A stretch of DNA of 50,863 bases from contig JAAXXY010000021.1 of the NCBI GenBank assembly GCA_013334225.1, positions 1-50,863 on the forward strand. The letters run 5' to 3'. This stretch comes from Chlorobiaceae bacterium (GTDB taxonomy: Bacteria > Bacteroidota > Chlorobiia > Chlorobiales > Chlorobiaceae). Under the pieces are notes generated by a model. The model made no database searches, had not been told where the DNA came from, and saw nothing but the letters and a program-made list of their open reading frames with translations. The position numbers and the translations under genes were made by a program. Shown here one piece after another: positions 1 to 10,578 of the stretch (position 1 is its first letter; each line of letters starts with the position of its first letter).

Positions 1-472
1 CAGCTTCCGCCTTGAGCTTTATTTTCCGTTCGTGGCTTTTCTCGAGCCATATCCTCACCAGGTACTGTATAGCATTGATGATATAGCTTGAATAGGCGAC
101 CGATGACCAGAATACAAGGCTTTCGTCAGAGTATCCTTTCCATGCGAGAAAGAAGTAAAGGAAATGGAAAAAGGTTGCGACCGAGCTTCCGACGTCTTCC
201 CAGAAGAACTCTTTCGAAAAAACCCAGTGCCCGAACAGGTCTTTTTCGAAGAACATGCCGGTGACGAAAAGGATGACGAAAAATATGGTCTTGAACAGAA
301 TGGCGACGCTTATCCAGAAGAAATCTATCGACGCGAGATGGTTTGCATAGAGGACATTCAGGGCGATCCCGCTGAGAAAAATGATGAACTGAACCGGCGC
401 AAGCAGGATCTGGATTTCAGTCCAGACGGAAGCGTTGCGTTTGGCAAGCTGCTCGGGAGTGTAACGTGGCAT
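1..472 (-). CDS. bchF: 3-vinyl bacteriochlorophyllide hydratase, BchF/BchV family (3' end beyond window)
   Basis: The enzyme hydrates the C3 vinyl group of a chlorophyllide during bacteriochlorophyll synthesis. The start is the ATG complementary to 470-472. The reading frame stays open for 157 codons to the left edge, so the C-terminus is missing. The N-terminus ([17 protein letters not shown]), a run of hydrophobic segments, the conserved stretch [17 protein letters not shown] and the end region [14 protein letters not shown] match the BchF family as I know it, an integral membrane protein of about 160 residues, so little is lost. Green sulfur bacteria carry two paralogues: BchF in the BChl a branch and BchV in the BChl c branch. 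I cannot tell from the sequence which one this is. The gene is divergent from the hypothetical gene at 726. Confidence 0.85.
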   Translation of the reverse strand, partial: MPRYTPEQLAKRNASVWTEIQILLAPVQFIIFLSGIALNVLYANHLASIDFFWISVAILFKTIFFVILFVTGMFFEKDLFGHWVFSKEFFWEDVGSSVATFFHFLYFFLAWKGYSDESLVFWSSVAYSSYIINAIQYLVRIWLEKSHERKIKLKAEA

Positions 473-725
473 GAGATTTTTATCTTACAAACGAAGTTAA
501 GAAAGACTCGGCCAAAAGCGCATTGCTTTAGTGGGCAATCGTTGCATGTGCAGATTATCACGCAATATAAAACAAGATATTGTGATTTTCAGCGTTATTG
601 TTTCCGTTCTTTGCGTTCCATTGATATTCCGGAGTTTGAGGAAAAATGGATGACATTGACGAAAAGACAACGGTGATGTCGCTATCTTTCACCGCCTGAA
701 ATTCTTTAATCAAACGGTTGAACCC

Positions 726-1241
726 ATGTCCCTGTTGCAGGAATTGTTCGAAGAGTATACGGAGTGGTACAGTCGACTTGCCCATGACAATGGAGTACTG
801 CCGAGGTCTCTCTCTGGAGTTGACGATAGCGGCTTCCAGTTTATTTATCCACTTGACACACTCGAGTTGCATCATATGGCCCGGAACAAATATATCCGGT
901 ACATCCTTGACGAACATAAGGCTGTCGCTTACGCATATGGGGGAGTGGCCCTGAGGGGTGACAGTGATATCGGTGAGGTCAGAGAGATTCTTGACATAGT
1001 GGCTGCGGATGCCAGACACTATATCCTGGGGCATTGGCGGGTTTACCGCAGCGATGAAGGCGGGATCGAAGGTCTGGAATATCTGGGAACCAGCGAAGGA
1101 GATGATCCTGAACAGCATCCTGCAGCATGGTACCTTGCGGGAGCGATCCGCTTCAATGAATCAGAAAAATTAAAATACGGTGCTATCTGGAATGACTCCA
1201 AATCCAGTGTCACTTATTCCGGACGTAATAGAGAAACCTGA
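726..1241 (+). CDS. Hypothetical protein, 171 aa
   Basis: I do not recognise this protein. It reads as a soluble acidic alpha/beta protein with evenly spread charged and aromatic residues (FIYPLDTLELHHMARNKYI, HYILGHWRVYRSDEGG). It has no signal peptide or membrane segment, and Cys is absent. The ATG at 726 follows no clear Shine-Dalgarno sequence, so the start is uncertain. The gene is divergent from bchF, with about 250 bp between them, and convergent with the small gene ending at 1260. A long open frame lies on the opposite strand (558-1118), but this strand has the more protein-like composition. Function unknown. Confidence 0.6.
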   Translation: MSLLQELFEEYTEWYSRLAHDNGVLPRSLSGVDDSGFQFIYPLDTLELHHMARNKYIRYILDEHKAVAYAYGGVALRGDSDIGEVREILDIVAADARHYILGHWRVYRSDEGGIEGLEYLGTSEGDDPEQHPAAWYLAGAIRFNESEKLKYGAIWNDSKSSVTYSGRNRET

Positions 1242-1259
1242 TCCGGACCAGCGTAACCG

Positions 1260-1457
1260 TTATGTCTCTCTGACTGCAACCAGTGCCGTGCCGAGCGTTT
1301 TTTCCAGTTCGCGTACTTTTTCAAGTTCATGAGCGGCAAGATCATCCGCCACGACATCGTAGCCGGAATAGGAGAGCAGCGTTTTTCCAATTTCCTTTTC
1401 CAGCGCCCGGACTGCTTCGAGTTGGGCTGGGGTGAGCTTTGAAAGGCTTGAGAGCAT
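1260..1457 (-). CDS. Small hypothetical protein, 65 aa
   Basis: This is a 65-residue acidic, helix-prone protein rich in Leu, Glu and Lys (TPAQLEAVRALEKEIGKTLL, HELEKVRELEKTLGTALV). The two halves each contain a similar ALEKEIGKTLL / ELEKTLGTALV motif, which looks like a short internal duplication. A strong Shine-Dalgarno sequence (GGAGG) sits 6-7 nt before the ATG at 1457, which supports real translation. It lies in the same direction as, and downstream of, the DUF1648 gene. I cannot assign a function. The helix-turn-helix-like spacing could suit a small dimer, but that is inference. Confidence 0.6.
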   Translation of the reverse strand: MLSSLSKLTPAQLEAVRALEKEIGKTLLSYSGYDVVADDLAAHELEKVRELEKTLGTALVAVRET

Positions 1458-1575
1458 GACCGGACCTCCATGGTTAAAATGTTAGAACGGATCGAAATCT
1501 CATGGTATCAAACAAACTTGTGCCGGAGATGGTTGCATGGCAGCGTAACGCTTTCGGACGCTGACATGCGGACGC

Positions 1576-2082
1576 TCAGTTTTTTCTCCCGAACCGACGG
1601 AAAAGAGCTGTTGTCCAAAAGGCGCAGAATATCAGATAGACGGCTATACTTGTCCAGACGTGGTTCAATCCGGAAGCTTGTCCAAGGGAAACCCGGAATG
1701 ACTGGTGAATGATATCGAGAAGGAACAGGAGGGTTCCCGAGCCGAAAAGCAGTGATCCCCTGCCGATATAAGCCAGGGTTTCATTTTTGCGTTCGGGGGC
1801 AAGCCAGTAATCCTTGTTGGGAAGGTTGATCAGGGACGTGGGAATTTTAGAAAGAAAGCGGGGAGTCCAGAGAAGAACGGCGGCAAGAATTATCGTGGTA
1901 ATAAAATACCAGAGGAAAAACGTCGGTTTCGCGCCCCATGCGTCCGGTGTTCCTGAGACGCCGAAATGGGTGGCGACCTTGTCCGGCAGCAGGGAGTAGA
2001 GGTATAGTGCATGTCCCGCCATGATGGCGCAGACCAGGGAGAAGAGCCAAAGGGCCAGGGAGCTTCTGTTTGTTTTCGGCAT
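1576..2082 (-). CDS. DUF1648-type integral membrane protein, 168 aa
   Basis: A membrane protein with about four hydrophobic segments, at roughly residues 10-30, 55-75, 105-125 and 140-160. After the first segment the sequence LLPDKVATHFGVSGTPDAW is the hallmark of the DUF1648 family (P-x-x-V-x-x-H-F/W-x-x-x-G-x-P-D), found in SdpI-like immunity and other membrane proteins. The biochemical role of the family in this lineage is not known to me. The start ATG at 2082 follows directly on an AT-rich region. Nothing in the neighbourhood points to a toxin partner. Confidence 0.75.
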   Translation of the reverse strand: MPKTNRSSLALWLFSLVCAIMAGHALYLYSLLPDKVATHFGVSGTPDAWGAKPTFFLWYFITTIILAAVLLWTPRFLSKIPTSLINLPNKDYWLAPERKNETLAYIGRGSLLFGSGTLLFLLDIIHQSFRVSLGQASGLNHVWTSIAVYLIFCAFWTTALFRRFGRKN

Positions 2083-2365
2083 GTGTCATGTTCCCGGTTT
2101 TAACCAACTTTTACAAGAGTTATATCCCGGTTTCTCCACAGTATGGGGTTCCGGGGATGCCAATGTGTTCTCGATGCATTCGTTACGGTTTGATTATGGC
2201 TTAACGCATGACGCAACTTGACCGGAGAATTATTTTTTTACAGCCAGCGATATTTTGTGAGAAGCTTGAAAAAGAATACGCGTTATGTGTATTATAAGCT
2301 TTGGGTGTAATGTGTGTAAGCTCTGTATTTACCTCCTCATTTCCATTCTTTATCTCCTTTTTTAT

Positions 2366-2989
2366 TCATATATCCAGGTGCTGCATTTTTTTCAGTAGCA
2401 CCTGATAAAATCCGTTCTGCCCCTGTTCGCTCCATTTTCGTTCAAATCTTGTATTGAATTGCGCTGGCACCCTACTGTGCTCTATCGTGAACCCGGTGCC
2501 AAGGGCCTGTTTCACGATCCATTTTCCGTAATCTTCGCTGTCGGTGACAATCAGGCCTTCACCGTCGGGTATAAGCCTGTTGTTGAGCATGCGAAGGTAA
2601 TCGGTTGAAAACAGCCTGTATTTGATATGTTTCCGTTTTGGCCAGGGGTCGGGAAAGAGCGCATATACCCGCGAAAGGGATTGTGGCGTGAAGAGATCAC
2701 AGAACGCGTCTTTCGCGCATGACTGGAGAAACCGGATGTTATCTACCTGCAGTGCGGCAACTTTTTTTGAAACACCGACGATCAGGGAAGGTTTCTGTTC
2801 GATACCGATGAAGGTTGTTCCGGGGTTCTCCCTGGCCCTTCTGATCAGATAATCGCCGTCCCCGAAGCCGATTTCGACCTCGATCGGTCCGTCAGGGCAT
2901 ATGCCCGAAAGGTGCGGCCTTTCCGGACCGCCCAAAACGATAAGGCTATTGTACAAAGCGATCGAGGAATCCATAAACTCAAGGATCAT
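2366..2989 (-). CDS. trmB: tRNA (guanine-N7-)-methyltransferase TrmB
   Basis: TrmB methylates N7 of G46 in the tRNA variable loop using S-adenosylmethionine. The SAM-binding motif I (EVEIGFGDGDYLIRRA), the acidic residue ending motif II (FIGIEQ) and the family signature ALFPDPWPKRKH are all present, and the C-terminal region (FNTRFERKW) matches the family ending. I place the start at the ATG at 2989 (MILEF), giving 207 residues. A second ATG at 2974 is equally possible. The frame is open further upstream to 3316, but that stretch lacks family-like sequence and has untypical Cys/His/Arg-rich composition. No strong ribosome site marks either start. Confidence 0.9.
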   Translation of the reverse strand: MILEFMDSSIALYNSLIVLGGPERPHLSGICPDGPIEVEIGFGDGDYLIRRARENPGTTFIGIEQKPSLIVGVSKKVAALQVDNIRFLQSCAKDAFCDLFTPQSLSRVYALFPDPWPKRKHIKYRLFSTDYLRMLNNRLIPDGEGLIVTDSEDYGKWIVKQALGTGFTIEHSRVPAQFNTRFERKWSEQGQNGFYQVLLKKMQHLDI

Positions 2990-3262
2990 TGAATGTAGTG
3001 CTATACAGGAAAATATACGGCATTTGGAGAAGAGCTGGTCCTGAAAGCGAATTTTCCTGCGGCGGCAATGGCGAAGGGAACCTGTAAGCTGCATGCAACT
3101 GCCGTGAATGTCTGAATATGGCGTGTATGAAGGTTTCTGGCCATAACAAGATGGAGCTATTCTTTTTTGTGTTTGCCTCGAATAAAATTGTAAATTTATC
3201 GCTCCAAAAAAGAAATGCGCTGCCGCGGCGGTTTTTTCGTCACGCTCCCCGATTTTTTCTGA

Positions 3263-4888
<1,626 letters not shown>

Positions 4889-4898
4889 CAGGGATATT

Positions 4899-4942
4899 GA
4901 TGGAAATACGGTCCGTAATTGGTGACCGTATTTCCATCTTTT
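4899..4942 (+). terminator. Rho-independent terminator of the CoA-transferase gene
   Basis: A perfect 15-bp inverted repeat (4899-4913 against 4924-4938) with a 10-nt loop is followed by TTTT. It sits 10 nt after the CoA-transferase stop and abuts the stop of the convergent gene at 4941. Confidence 0.9.
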
Positions 4943-5405
4943 AGCGCCCTTTTTTTGCCGGACGTTCGTATTTGAAGATACAGACAGGACTTCCGAACGC
5001 CTGCCTGCAGAGTATTTCGCCTTTCATTTCGGGAAAAGCCCTGTGCGAGGCTTCCATGTCCAGTTCGCAGATCACGTGGCATGGGGTTTCGTACCCGAAT
5101 TCTCTGCAGACATCCAGATAAGGGCAGACCTTCTGTATTTCCAGCGCCGCGTCGATTCCTCTGTTCGAGATATCAACAGCCACCATATCCATGCCGATCG
5201 AATTGAAGATCGGGATGGACTGCATGAATCCTTCTATGAGGGTTGGCAGGGCAAGGAGTGGTCCCATGCGCTGTTTCTGCAGTTCAGGGAACCCCTCCAG
5301 CATGGTTTCCCATGCTTTTTCCTCTCCGAATCGATCGGTGAGCTCGCGGAATCTTGCAAACTTTTTTCTGGCGGCATCGATCAAAACAACATTCGCGTTA
5401 TCCAT
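4941..5405 (-). CDS. L-2-amino-thiazoline-4-carboxylate hydrolase-like protein (PF14196-like), 154 aa
   Basis: A soluble 154-residue protein. The C-terminal half carries a regular Cys/His pattern (CPYLDVCREFG, then PCHVICELDMEASHRAFPEM) that I associate with the ATC hydrolase-like family (PF14196). Members outside the Pseudomonas cysteine pathway have no settled function. The four cysteines and two histidines could bind a metal. A GGAGG ribosome site lies about 6 nt before the ATG at 5405. The gene is divergent from the PPOX-family gene at 5602. The family call is moderate and the in vivo substrate is unknown. Confidence 0.6.
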   Translation of the reverse strand: MDNANVVLIDAARKKFARFRELTDRFGEEKAWETMLEGFPELQKQRMGPLLALPTLIEGFMQSIPIFNSIGMDMVAVDISNRGIDAALEIQKVCPYLDVCREFGYETPCHVICELDMEASHRAFPEMKGEILCRQAFGSPVCIFKYERPAKKGR

Positions 5406-5601
5406 TGCACCCTCCCGGATAATATTTCATTTCGACCTCGAACCAACTCGTTGGAGAAAGATACACGGCTTGCCGCGTTTGTTCAAGCCCCCATGACGGG
5501 GTTGCTGCGGTCAAAGGGTTAATCCTTTCGGATAGTCCGGGAATTTGATGATCTTTGTAAAAGAGCAACTTTTTAGCATGCAGAATCATGAGGAGCTGAA
5601 A

Positions 5602-6120
5602 ATGAGCGAACAGGAAAAAAACGCAGTTCCTGAAATCTTCACGAAAAGGGTATCGGCGCATCTGTCGCAGGAAGAGCTTGAAGCGCGTATCCTCAAGTTC
5701 CTCGGTGGACGCCGTATCTGCGTCCTTTCGACCTCGAGGGACAATGTGCCGCGTTCGACACCGATCCTTTACAGAAATGTCGGGTTTACGATCTACATGG
5801 CAGGCGAGCCGGGCCTGAAACTGGGCAATATCAAGCTCAACCCCAGGGTGAGCATTGGCCTGTTCGATCCGAAAGCGGAGTATTCGGATAACATGAACGA
5901 TATTTCGGGACTTCAGATCAGCGGCCATGCAAAACTCATGAGCAAACAGGACTCCGGATTTTTCGAAGCATTCAGGCTTTTCGGACGGCCCGAAACCTGG
6001 GCCGAACACTGGTTCGGCATGATGATCGAAGTCGTGCCCGACAAAATCGAGATGCTCGACATGAGCCTTAAAGGCGAGGGTTACGCGGCCCGGCAGATAT
6101 GGACAACCCAGGGAGCGTGA
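5602..6120 (+). CDS. Pyridoxamine 5'-phosphate oxidase family protein (FMN split barrel)
   Basis: A 172-residue flavin-binding split-barrel protein. The stretch LGGRRICVLSTSRDNVPRSTPILY followed by YMAGEPGLKLGNIKLNPRVSIGLFD is the typical N-terminal beta-barrel pattern of PNPOx-like flavoproteins. The C-terminal WFGMMIEVVPDKIEMLDM strand-loop completes the fold. Such proteins bind FMN, F420 or heme, and the substrate here cannot be read. The ATG at 5602 has a good GAGGAG ribosome site 6 nt upstream, so I prefer it over the in-frame ATG at 5545. It stands alone, divergent from the ATC-hydrolase-like gene. Confidence 0.8.
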   Translation: MSEQEKNAVPEIFTKRVSAHLSQEELEARILKFLGGRRICVLSTSRDNVPRSTPILYRNVGFTIYMAGEPGLKLGNIKLNPRVSIGLFDPKAEYSDNMNDISGLQISGHAKLMSKQDSGFFEAFRLFGRPETWAEHWFGMMIEVVPDKIEMLDMSLKGEGYAARQIWTTQGA

Positions 6121-6263
6121 AATGGTTTCAGGACCCGGAAGACGAAAAGAATCAGTGGACGGTATTTATTTTAAAGTCTTATAATAAATTCAGTTGCGGT
6201 TCGGTATAAGGATGAGCTTCTGTGTTTTTCGTTATTTAAAATTTCTTCTCAAGCATTTCAGCT

Positions 6264-6605
6264 ATGCCTAAAATAACGGTAAGACCGCCGAAGGCTGCTG
6301 CAGTCATCATCGTTGTTCTGATAGTCGGAATGATAGCTGCCGCAGCAAGTTCCGGGATTTTCGAGGAGGCAGGACCGGTCGGGGTGATATGGATAGCCAT
6401 GTGCGTCGCAATCATGGTTTTCACCCTCGTGATCTCTTTCGGAAAGAACACGGTCAACATCGAGATCGAGGATATGCCGGGTTTGCCGACTGCCCGCGAA
6501 TCGGCCGAACAGCGGTTAAAGACGCTCGAGAGCCTGAAGAAACAAGGGCTTGTCACCGACGCCGAGTACAGGAGTCAGCGCGAAAGGATCCTGGGAAGCC
6601 TCTGA
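6264..6605 (+). CDS. SHOCT-domain small membrane protein, 113 aa
   Basis: Two hydrophobic segments at about residues 11-30 and 38-58 form a hairpin in the inner membrane. The C-terminal ~30 residues (LKTLESLKKQGLVTDAEYRSQRERIL) are a SHOCT domain, a short helical C-terminal module common on bacterial membrane proteins and thought to mediate oligomerisation. A short basic N-terminus precedes the first segment. The gene is convergent with the histidine kinase and ends only 5 nt from its stop codon. No specific role can be assigned. Confidence 0.75.
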   Translation: MPKITVRPPKAAAVIIVVLIVGMIAAAASSGIFEEAGPVGVIWIAMCVAIMVFTLVISFGKNTVNIEIEDMPGLPTARESAEQRLKTLESLKKQGLVTDAEYRSQRERILGSL

Positions 6606-6610
6606 AAGTT

Positions 6611-9115
6611 TCAGATTGTGCTGTTTTCCGGGTCCTTTCCCATGGTCGCCGAAAGACCGGATAGCTCCTGTGAAACCGTTTTAACCATTTTTTCGAGGTT
6701 TTCCTTCCTTTCCGCCCTGCATTCTATCTCAAGTTCCTCAGCCACCTGCCTGATGGTTTCGAGACCGATAAGGGCAGCACTTCCCTTGAGTTTGTGCGAT
6801 AGTGAGCGAAGGGTTGCAATGTCATTATTTTTCAGTGAGTTCCGCATGCGGCCTGGCATGTCCGAGAACTCTTCGAGGAACATCCTGATGAACTCGGCAC
6901 TTTCGGAAGCAGTAAAACCGTATGTCGATATGGTGTCGGCGACAGCCTGTTTTTTTTTATCGTATTTTTCTGAAGCGGGATGCTCCGTCTTTACAGCAAG
7001 CAGTCTGCAGATTGAATTGAGGAGCAGTCCGGGGCTGTCCGTCTTGATACGGAAATCATTCATGCCCGCATGTTTTGCAGCCTCTTCCTCCTCGATGGCG
7101 CCACTCATGCCTATAACGGGAAGGCTGCGCAATTTGGCATCGCTGCTTGCACGCAGCTTCCGTACCAGTTCGAGACCATCCATTCCCGGCATGCGGATAT
7201 CGGTGATGAGCAGGTCAAACGGCTGCCGGTGCAGGAGTTCCAGGCTTTCATTGCCGTCGTAGGCTACGGAAACGTCGAGCCCGGCATCCTTCAGGTTCAT
7301 GGCGATCAGGTCGCAGTTCAAAGCGGAATCATCGACAACAAGCACTTTGAGTCCCCCAAGAGCACTTTTTGCAGGATGTCCTGCAGGGATGGTGTGTAAT
7401 GCGGCCCGCAGAGTGTTGATAAGCTCAGTCCGGCTGCAGGGTTTCGAGATGAATGCCTGCATGCCGGCATTTTCGGCCATGCTCCTCGCAATTGCCGCCG
7501 GTTCCGAGCTGTGAGCCACGACCGGTGTCATTGCGGCTTCCGGGCCGGCTTCACCATTTCGAATCCTTTCGACGGTTTCGTACCCGTTCATCATCGGCAT
7601 GCTCAGATCCATGATCACCATGTCATAACGGAAACCTCCGAGAAGCTCGAGCGCTTCGAGTCCGTTTGCCGCTTCGTCCGTTTCCGCTTCGAGCGATTCG
7701 AGGTACTTTTTAAGCGTGATGCGGTAAATCGGGTCGTCATCGACGATCAGGAGGCGTTTACCCCTGAAATCAGCAATACCCATGGCAACGACACGAGCGG
7801 TATATTCGTCGAGTTCTTTCTGGGAAACAACGGGAAAACTCATGATGAATTCCGTGAATTTCCCTTCCTCCGATTCACATTGAATATCTCCGCCGAAAGC
7901 TTTCATCACTCGTTTGCAGTAAGCGAGACCGAGGCCTGTTCCTCCTGATTTTCCGCTGGTGTAATAGCTTTCGAAAACATTCTGGAGCGCATCTTTCGGA
8001 ATGCCCGGGCCGGTATCACGGAAAAAGATGTAGTTATTTCCTTCACCTTTTTCCATCCGGATGGTAACGTCGCTCTGAGGAAAGGATTTGAAATAGTAAA
8101 TCGCATTTTTCAGCAGATTGAAAAGCACGAAGACGAAGAGCGTTTCGTTGATTCGGAAAATGAACCGGTCGTCTTTAGTGATTTTCACCCGGTTCTTTTC
8201 GTTTTCAGTTTCATAACTGTATTCGTCGAGGGCATTTAGCAGAATGCGTGAGGCAGAAAGGTAGGTGAAGCTTTCCTGGCTGATCGGCTTTTCGCGGATT
8301 TCCCCGAGTACCATGTCGATGATCTGCACGCCGCGTTTGACAGCCATCTGGCCATGGGCAACACGTTCGTAGAGGTTTTCGAGGATCGGTGTATTGAACG
8401 GATGGTTGGAAGATTCCTGGTGACGTTTCGGCAGGAGGGTGTGGATGCCGTTGAGGCAATTGCGTATCTGTCCTAGAGGATTGCGCATTTCATGTGCTAT
8501 GGTGCCTGCAAGGGATTGCAGGACGCGGTTCCTTTCCTGTGCGATTTCACCCTTTTTTATGGTGAATCCAGACAGGAGTCCCAGCAGCATTGCCATCGGC
8601 ATTGGCAGTATGTAGGTGATGATTTCCGTACTGAGGATCACCTGTTTCCCGGTTGCTGCCACGAATCCGCCATATGCCGCGGCAATCCCGCCGACGAGCA
8701 GGACCGTCAGCATGTAATAGTTCGGGATGAAGATGATGAAAACAAGGATGCTCATGGTTTCACAGATCAGCCACATGCCCGAGAAATTGTTCATGAGCAT
8801 CAGGTAGGTGAAAATCACCGGAAGTGTGAGCGTGAGCCAGAAGTACCAGTAGAGGTTAAGCCAGGGCCTGAAGCTGACGGGATATCGTTTAAAGAAAAAA
8901 AACGGAGTGAAAAGGATGCACGAGGAATAGCGCAGCCAGAACGATTCGTAGGGTTGCGGCAGGATCGCCGTCCAGATGAGGTAGTAGAGGGGATGGCACC
9001 AGAAACCGACATACCGTGCAATGCCGATAGTAAACTCGTTCCGCTCGTAATCTTTGCGAAGAAATTCCTTGAATTTTTTCAGCAGAGAGGCTTTCGATGT
9101 ATATCCCGCAGCCAT
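6611..9115 (-). CDS. CqsS-like hybrid sensor histidine kinase (6-7 TM sensor, HisKA, HATPase, two REC, HPt)
   Basis: An 834-residue membrane sensor kinase. Residues ~35-185 form six or seven membrane helices. Their sequence (HPLYYLIWTAILPQPYES, then FTYLMLMNNFSGMW) resembles the CAI-1 receptor CqsS of Vibrio. Then come the H-box (AHEMRNPLG, His208), the N-box (FNLLKNAIYY, Asn337), the G-boxes (DTGPGIP, GGTGLGLAYC), receiver 1 (~454-570, Asp503), receiver 2 (~590-705, Asp639) and a C-terminal HPt (SHKLKGSA, His774). All phosphorelay residues are present. The start lies 5 nt after the stop of the methyltransferase gene at 9121, and the ribosome site (GAAGGA) lies inside that gene's last codons, so the two are almost certainly co-expressed. 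No separate response regulator with a DNA-binding output is visible nearby. Confidence 0.9.
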   Translation of the reverse strand: MAAGYTSKASLLKKFKEFLRKDYERNEFTIGIARYVGFWCHPLYYLIWTAILPQPYESFWLRYSSCILFTPFFFFKRYPVSFRPWLNLYWYFWLTLTLPVIFTYLMLMNNFSGMWLICETMSILVFIIFIPNYYMLTVLLVGGIAAAYGGFVAATGKQVILSTEIITYILPMPMAMLLGLLSGFTIKKGEIAQERNRVLQSLAGTIAHEMRNPLGQIRNCLNGIHTLLPKRHQESSNHPFNTPILENLYERVAHGQMAVKRGVQIIDMVLGEIREKPISQESFTYLSASRILLNALDEYSYETENEKNRVKITKDDRFIFRINETLFVFVLFNLLKNAIYYFKSFPQSDVTIRMEKGEGNNYIFFRDTGPGIPKDALQNVFESYYTSGKSGGTGLGLAYCKRVMKAFGGDIQCESEEGKFTEFIMSFPVVSQKELDEYTARVVAMGIADFRGKRLLIVDDDPIYRITLKKYLESLEAETDEAANGLEALELLGGFRYDMVIMDLSMPMMNGYETVERIRNGEAGPEAAMTPVVAHSSEPAAIARSMAENAGMQAFISKPCSRTELINTLRAALHTIPAGHPAKSALGGLKVLVVDDSALNCDLIAMNLKDAGLDVSVAYDGNESLELLHRQPFDLLITDIRMPGMDGLELVRKLRASSDAKLRSLPVIGMSGAIEEEEAAKHAGMNDFRIKTDSPGLLLNSICRLLAVKTEHPASEKYDKKKQAVADTISTYGFTASESAEFIRMFLEEFSDMPGRMRNSLKNNDIATLRSLSHKLKGSAALIGLETIRQVAEELEIECRAERKENLEKMVKTVSQELSGLSATMGKDPENSTI

Positions 9116-9120
9116 GGTTA

Positions 9121-10578
9121 TTATTCCTTCATAATGCAGAACCCATAATGATTGTAAATCTCTTCCTCAAAAGAAAGCACCTTGCCCGAAGCGGTGTTTT
9201 CTTCAACATGGAGGCCGTGTTTCGAAGCGAGAACGGACGGGTCCCGGTAGCCGTTGATGAACGGTTCCCCCATCTTCCGCATGTTACGCATGAAATCTTC
9301 AGCTTCTTTTTTGCCCGTGGCATCGTTGACAAGCTCTTCCGATACGAAATCGAACCAAAATACAGACTCGGGCGTCATGAGGTTTACCATAGAGGCGAGG
9401 ATGAAATCGATCTCTTCTGGACGAAAGTACATTGACCCTCCTTCCCATATGAACATTGTCGGCAGTTCTTTTACAAAACCGGCCTTGTTGAGGGTCTCAT
9501 CAAGGGGTTGGGTTGTAATGTCGATTTCGACATTGCGGATCGAATGTTTTTTGCTGTAATCAAATATACGCTTTCTTTCATTGAGCATAATAGGCAGATC
9601 GAGCTCGTATACATAGACATTATCGAAATGCAGCCGCCAGAACCTGCTGTCGTAACCGGCTCCGATATTGACGACGTTGAATGCCGCCTCTTTTCCGTTT
9701 GCTTTCCTTCTTTCAGCAAAGCGTTTGACCGTTTCGTCGAGGTGAATGGTCCTCGCGGCTACCATGTTCTGCAGGTAGGGGGTGTCATTGCTGAAACGCC
9801 TGGCAAGGGTCAATCCCTGTTTCCCGGCAAGCATGAAGGCGTAAGGATCGTCGAAACGCCTTTGGCTGAGAGGCTTCTCCTGTTCCATGGCCCGCAGGCC
9901 GACGATGAGCTTAGCGGTCGTTTTCGTTTTATGCTCGTAAAGCACGTTGATTCTTTCCACATCGAACGCGTTTTTTTTCAAACCTCTGAGATCCTGTGCC
10001 CAGTAGGTGAAATCGGCCTGCGCTACCAGCTTTTTTCCATTGTACATCATGATGGGGATGGTGGTGATGACCCGCTGGCTTTCCGCATACCTTCGAGCAA
10101 GCATTTCCCATTTGCTTTTGTCGATCGATGCCTTGCAGGTCAGGCTGTGGCAACTCGGGGAGAACCACTGGATGGATGCCTTCGCTCCCCACATGTATGC
10201 AGCGTTGTCGTCGATCGATGGGACGAAACCGACGATCGGGACCATATGGAAGAGGGATGCAAGAGCTATGCCGCCCGTGTAATCAGCGGCAAGCAGCATC
10301 AGTGCCGCCTGGTGGGTTATGTACTGGTTGGAGGCGTTCGGGTTGAGCGGGAGCACGGTTTCTGTATAGCCCCTATCGACCGATGTGATTTTCCAGTCGA
10401 TAAAATCGAGTACCGGCACGGACTCGTGAAAAGACTCTGTAAGCGAGTCGAGGTTGAACCGTTCCTGACGGTCCAGTTCCCAGGCATCGATGGAATTAAG
10501 GAGAAACGATGTACTGAAGGACAGATTCATGGTCTGATATTGTGTGCTGATACTGCTTGTTGGGCCAGCTGCGTTCAT
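9121..10578 (-). CDS. Hotdog-fold (DUF4442-like) / LCM-type SAM methyltransferase fusion
   Basis: A 485-residue two-domain protein. Residues ~40-200 look like a hotdog thioesterase-like domain (VLDFIDWKITSVDRGYTETV, QYITHQAALMLLAADYTGGIAL, the DUF4442/PaaI pattern). Residues ~235-485 are a leucine-carboxyl-methyltransferase-type SAM domain: AARTIHLDETV, the SAM loop VVNIGAGYDSRFWRL, the acidic YELDLPIMLNERKRI, and FIWEGGSMYF. A thioesterase joined to a carboxyl methyltransferase would suit conversion of an acyl thioester to a methyl ester, as in PhcB-type signal synthases. That is inference from architecture and from co-transcription with the CqsS-like kinase. I start at the ATG at 10578. A TTG just upstream and a later ATG (residue 17) are alternatives. 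Confidence 0.8.
   Translation of the reverse strand: MNAAGPTSSISTQYQTMNLSFSTSFLLNSIDAWELDRQERFNLDSLTESFHESVPVLDFIDWKITSVDRGYTETVLPLNPNASNQYITHQAALMLLAADYTGGIALASLFHMVPIVGFVPSIDDNAAYMWGAKASIQWFSPSCHSLTCKASIDKSKWEMLARRYAESQRVITTIPIMMYNGKKLVAQADFTYWAQDLRGLKKNAFDVERINVLYEHKTKTTAKLIVGLRAMEQEKPLSQRRFDDPYAFMLAGKQGLTLARRFSNDTPYLQNMVAARTIHLDETVKRFAERRKANGKEAAFNVVNIGAGYDSRFWRLHFDNVYVYELDLPIMLNERKRIFDYSKKHSIRNVEIDITTQPLDETLNKAGFVKELPTMFIWEGGSMYFRPEEIDFILASMVNLMTPESVFWFDFVSEELVNDATGKKEAEDFMRNMRKMGEPFINGYRDPSVLASKHGLHVEENTASGKVLSFEEEIYNHYGFCIMKE

Noticed and set aside
164..676. 170-codon plus-strand frame at the left edge
   Set aside because: It lies antisense to bchF, which has clear family motifs, and its own sequence is a run of Glu/Lys/Asp typical of a mirrored membrane gene.
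558..1118. 186-codon minus-strand frame opposite the hypothetical gene at 726
   Set aside because: Both strands are open. The plus-strand frame has the more balanced protein composition, and the minus frame has no ribosome site. I keep some doubt.
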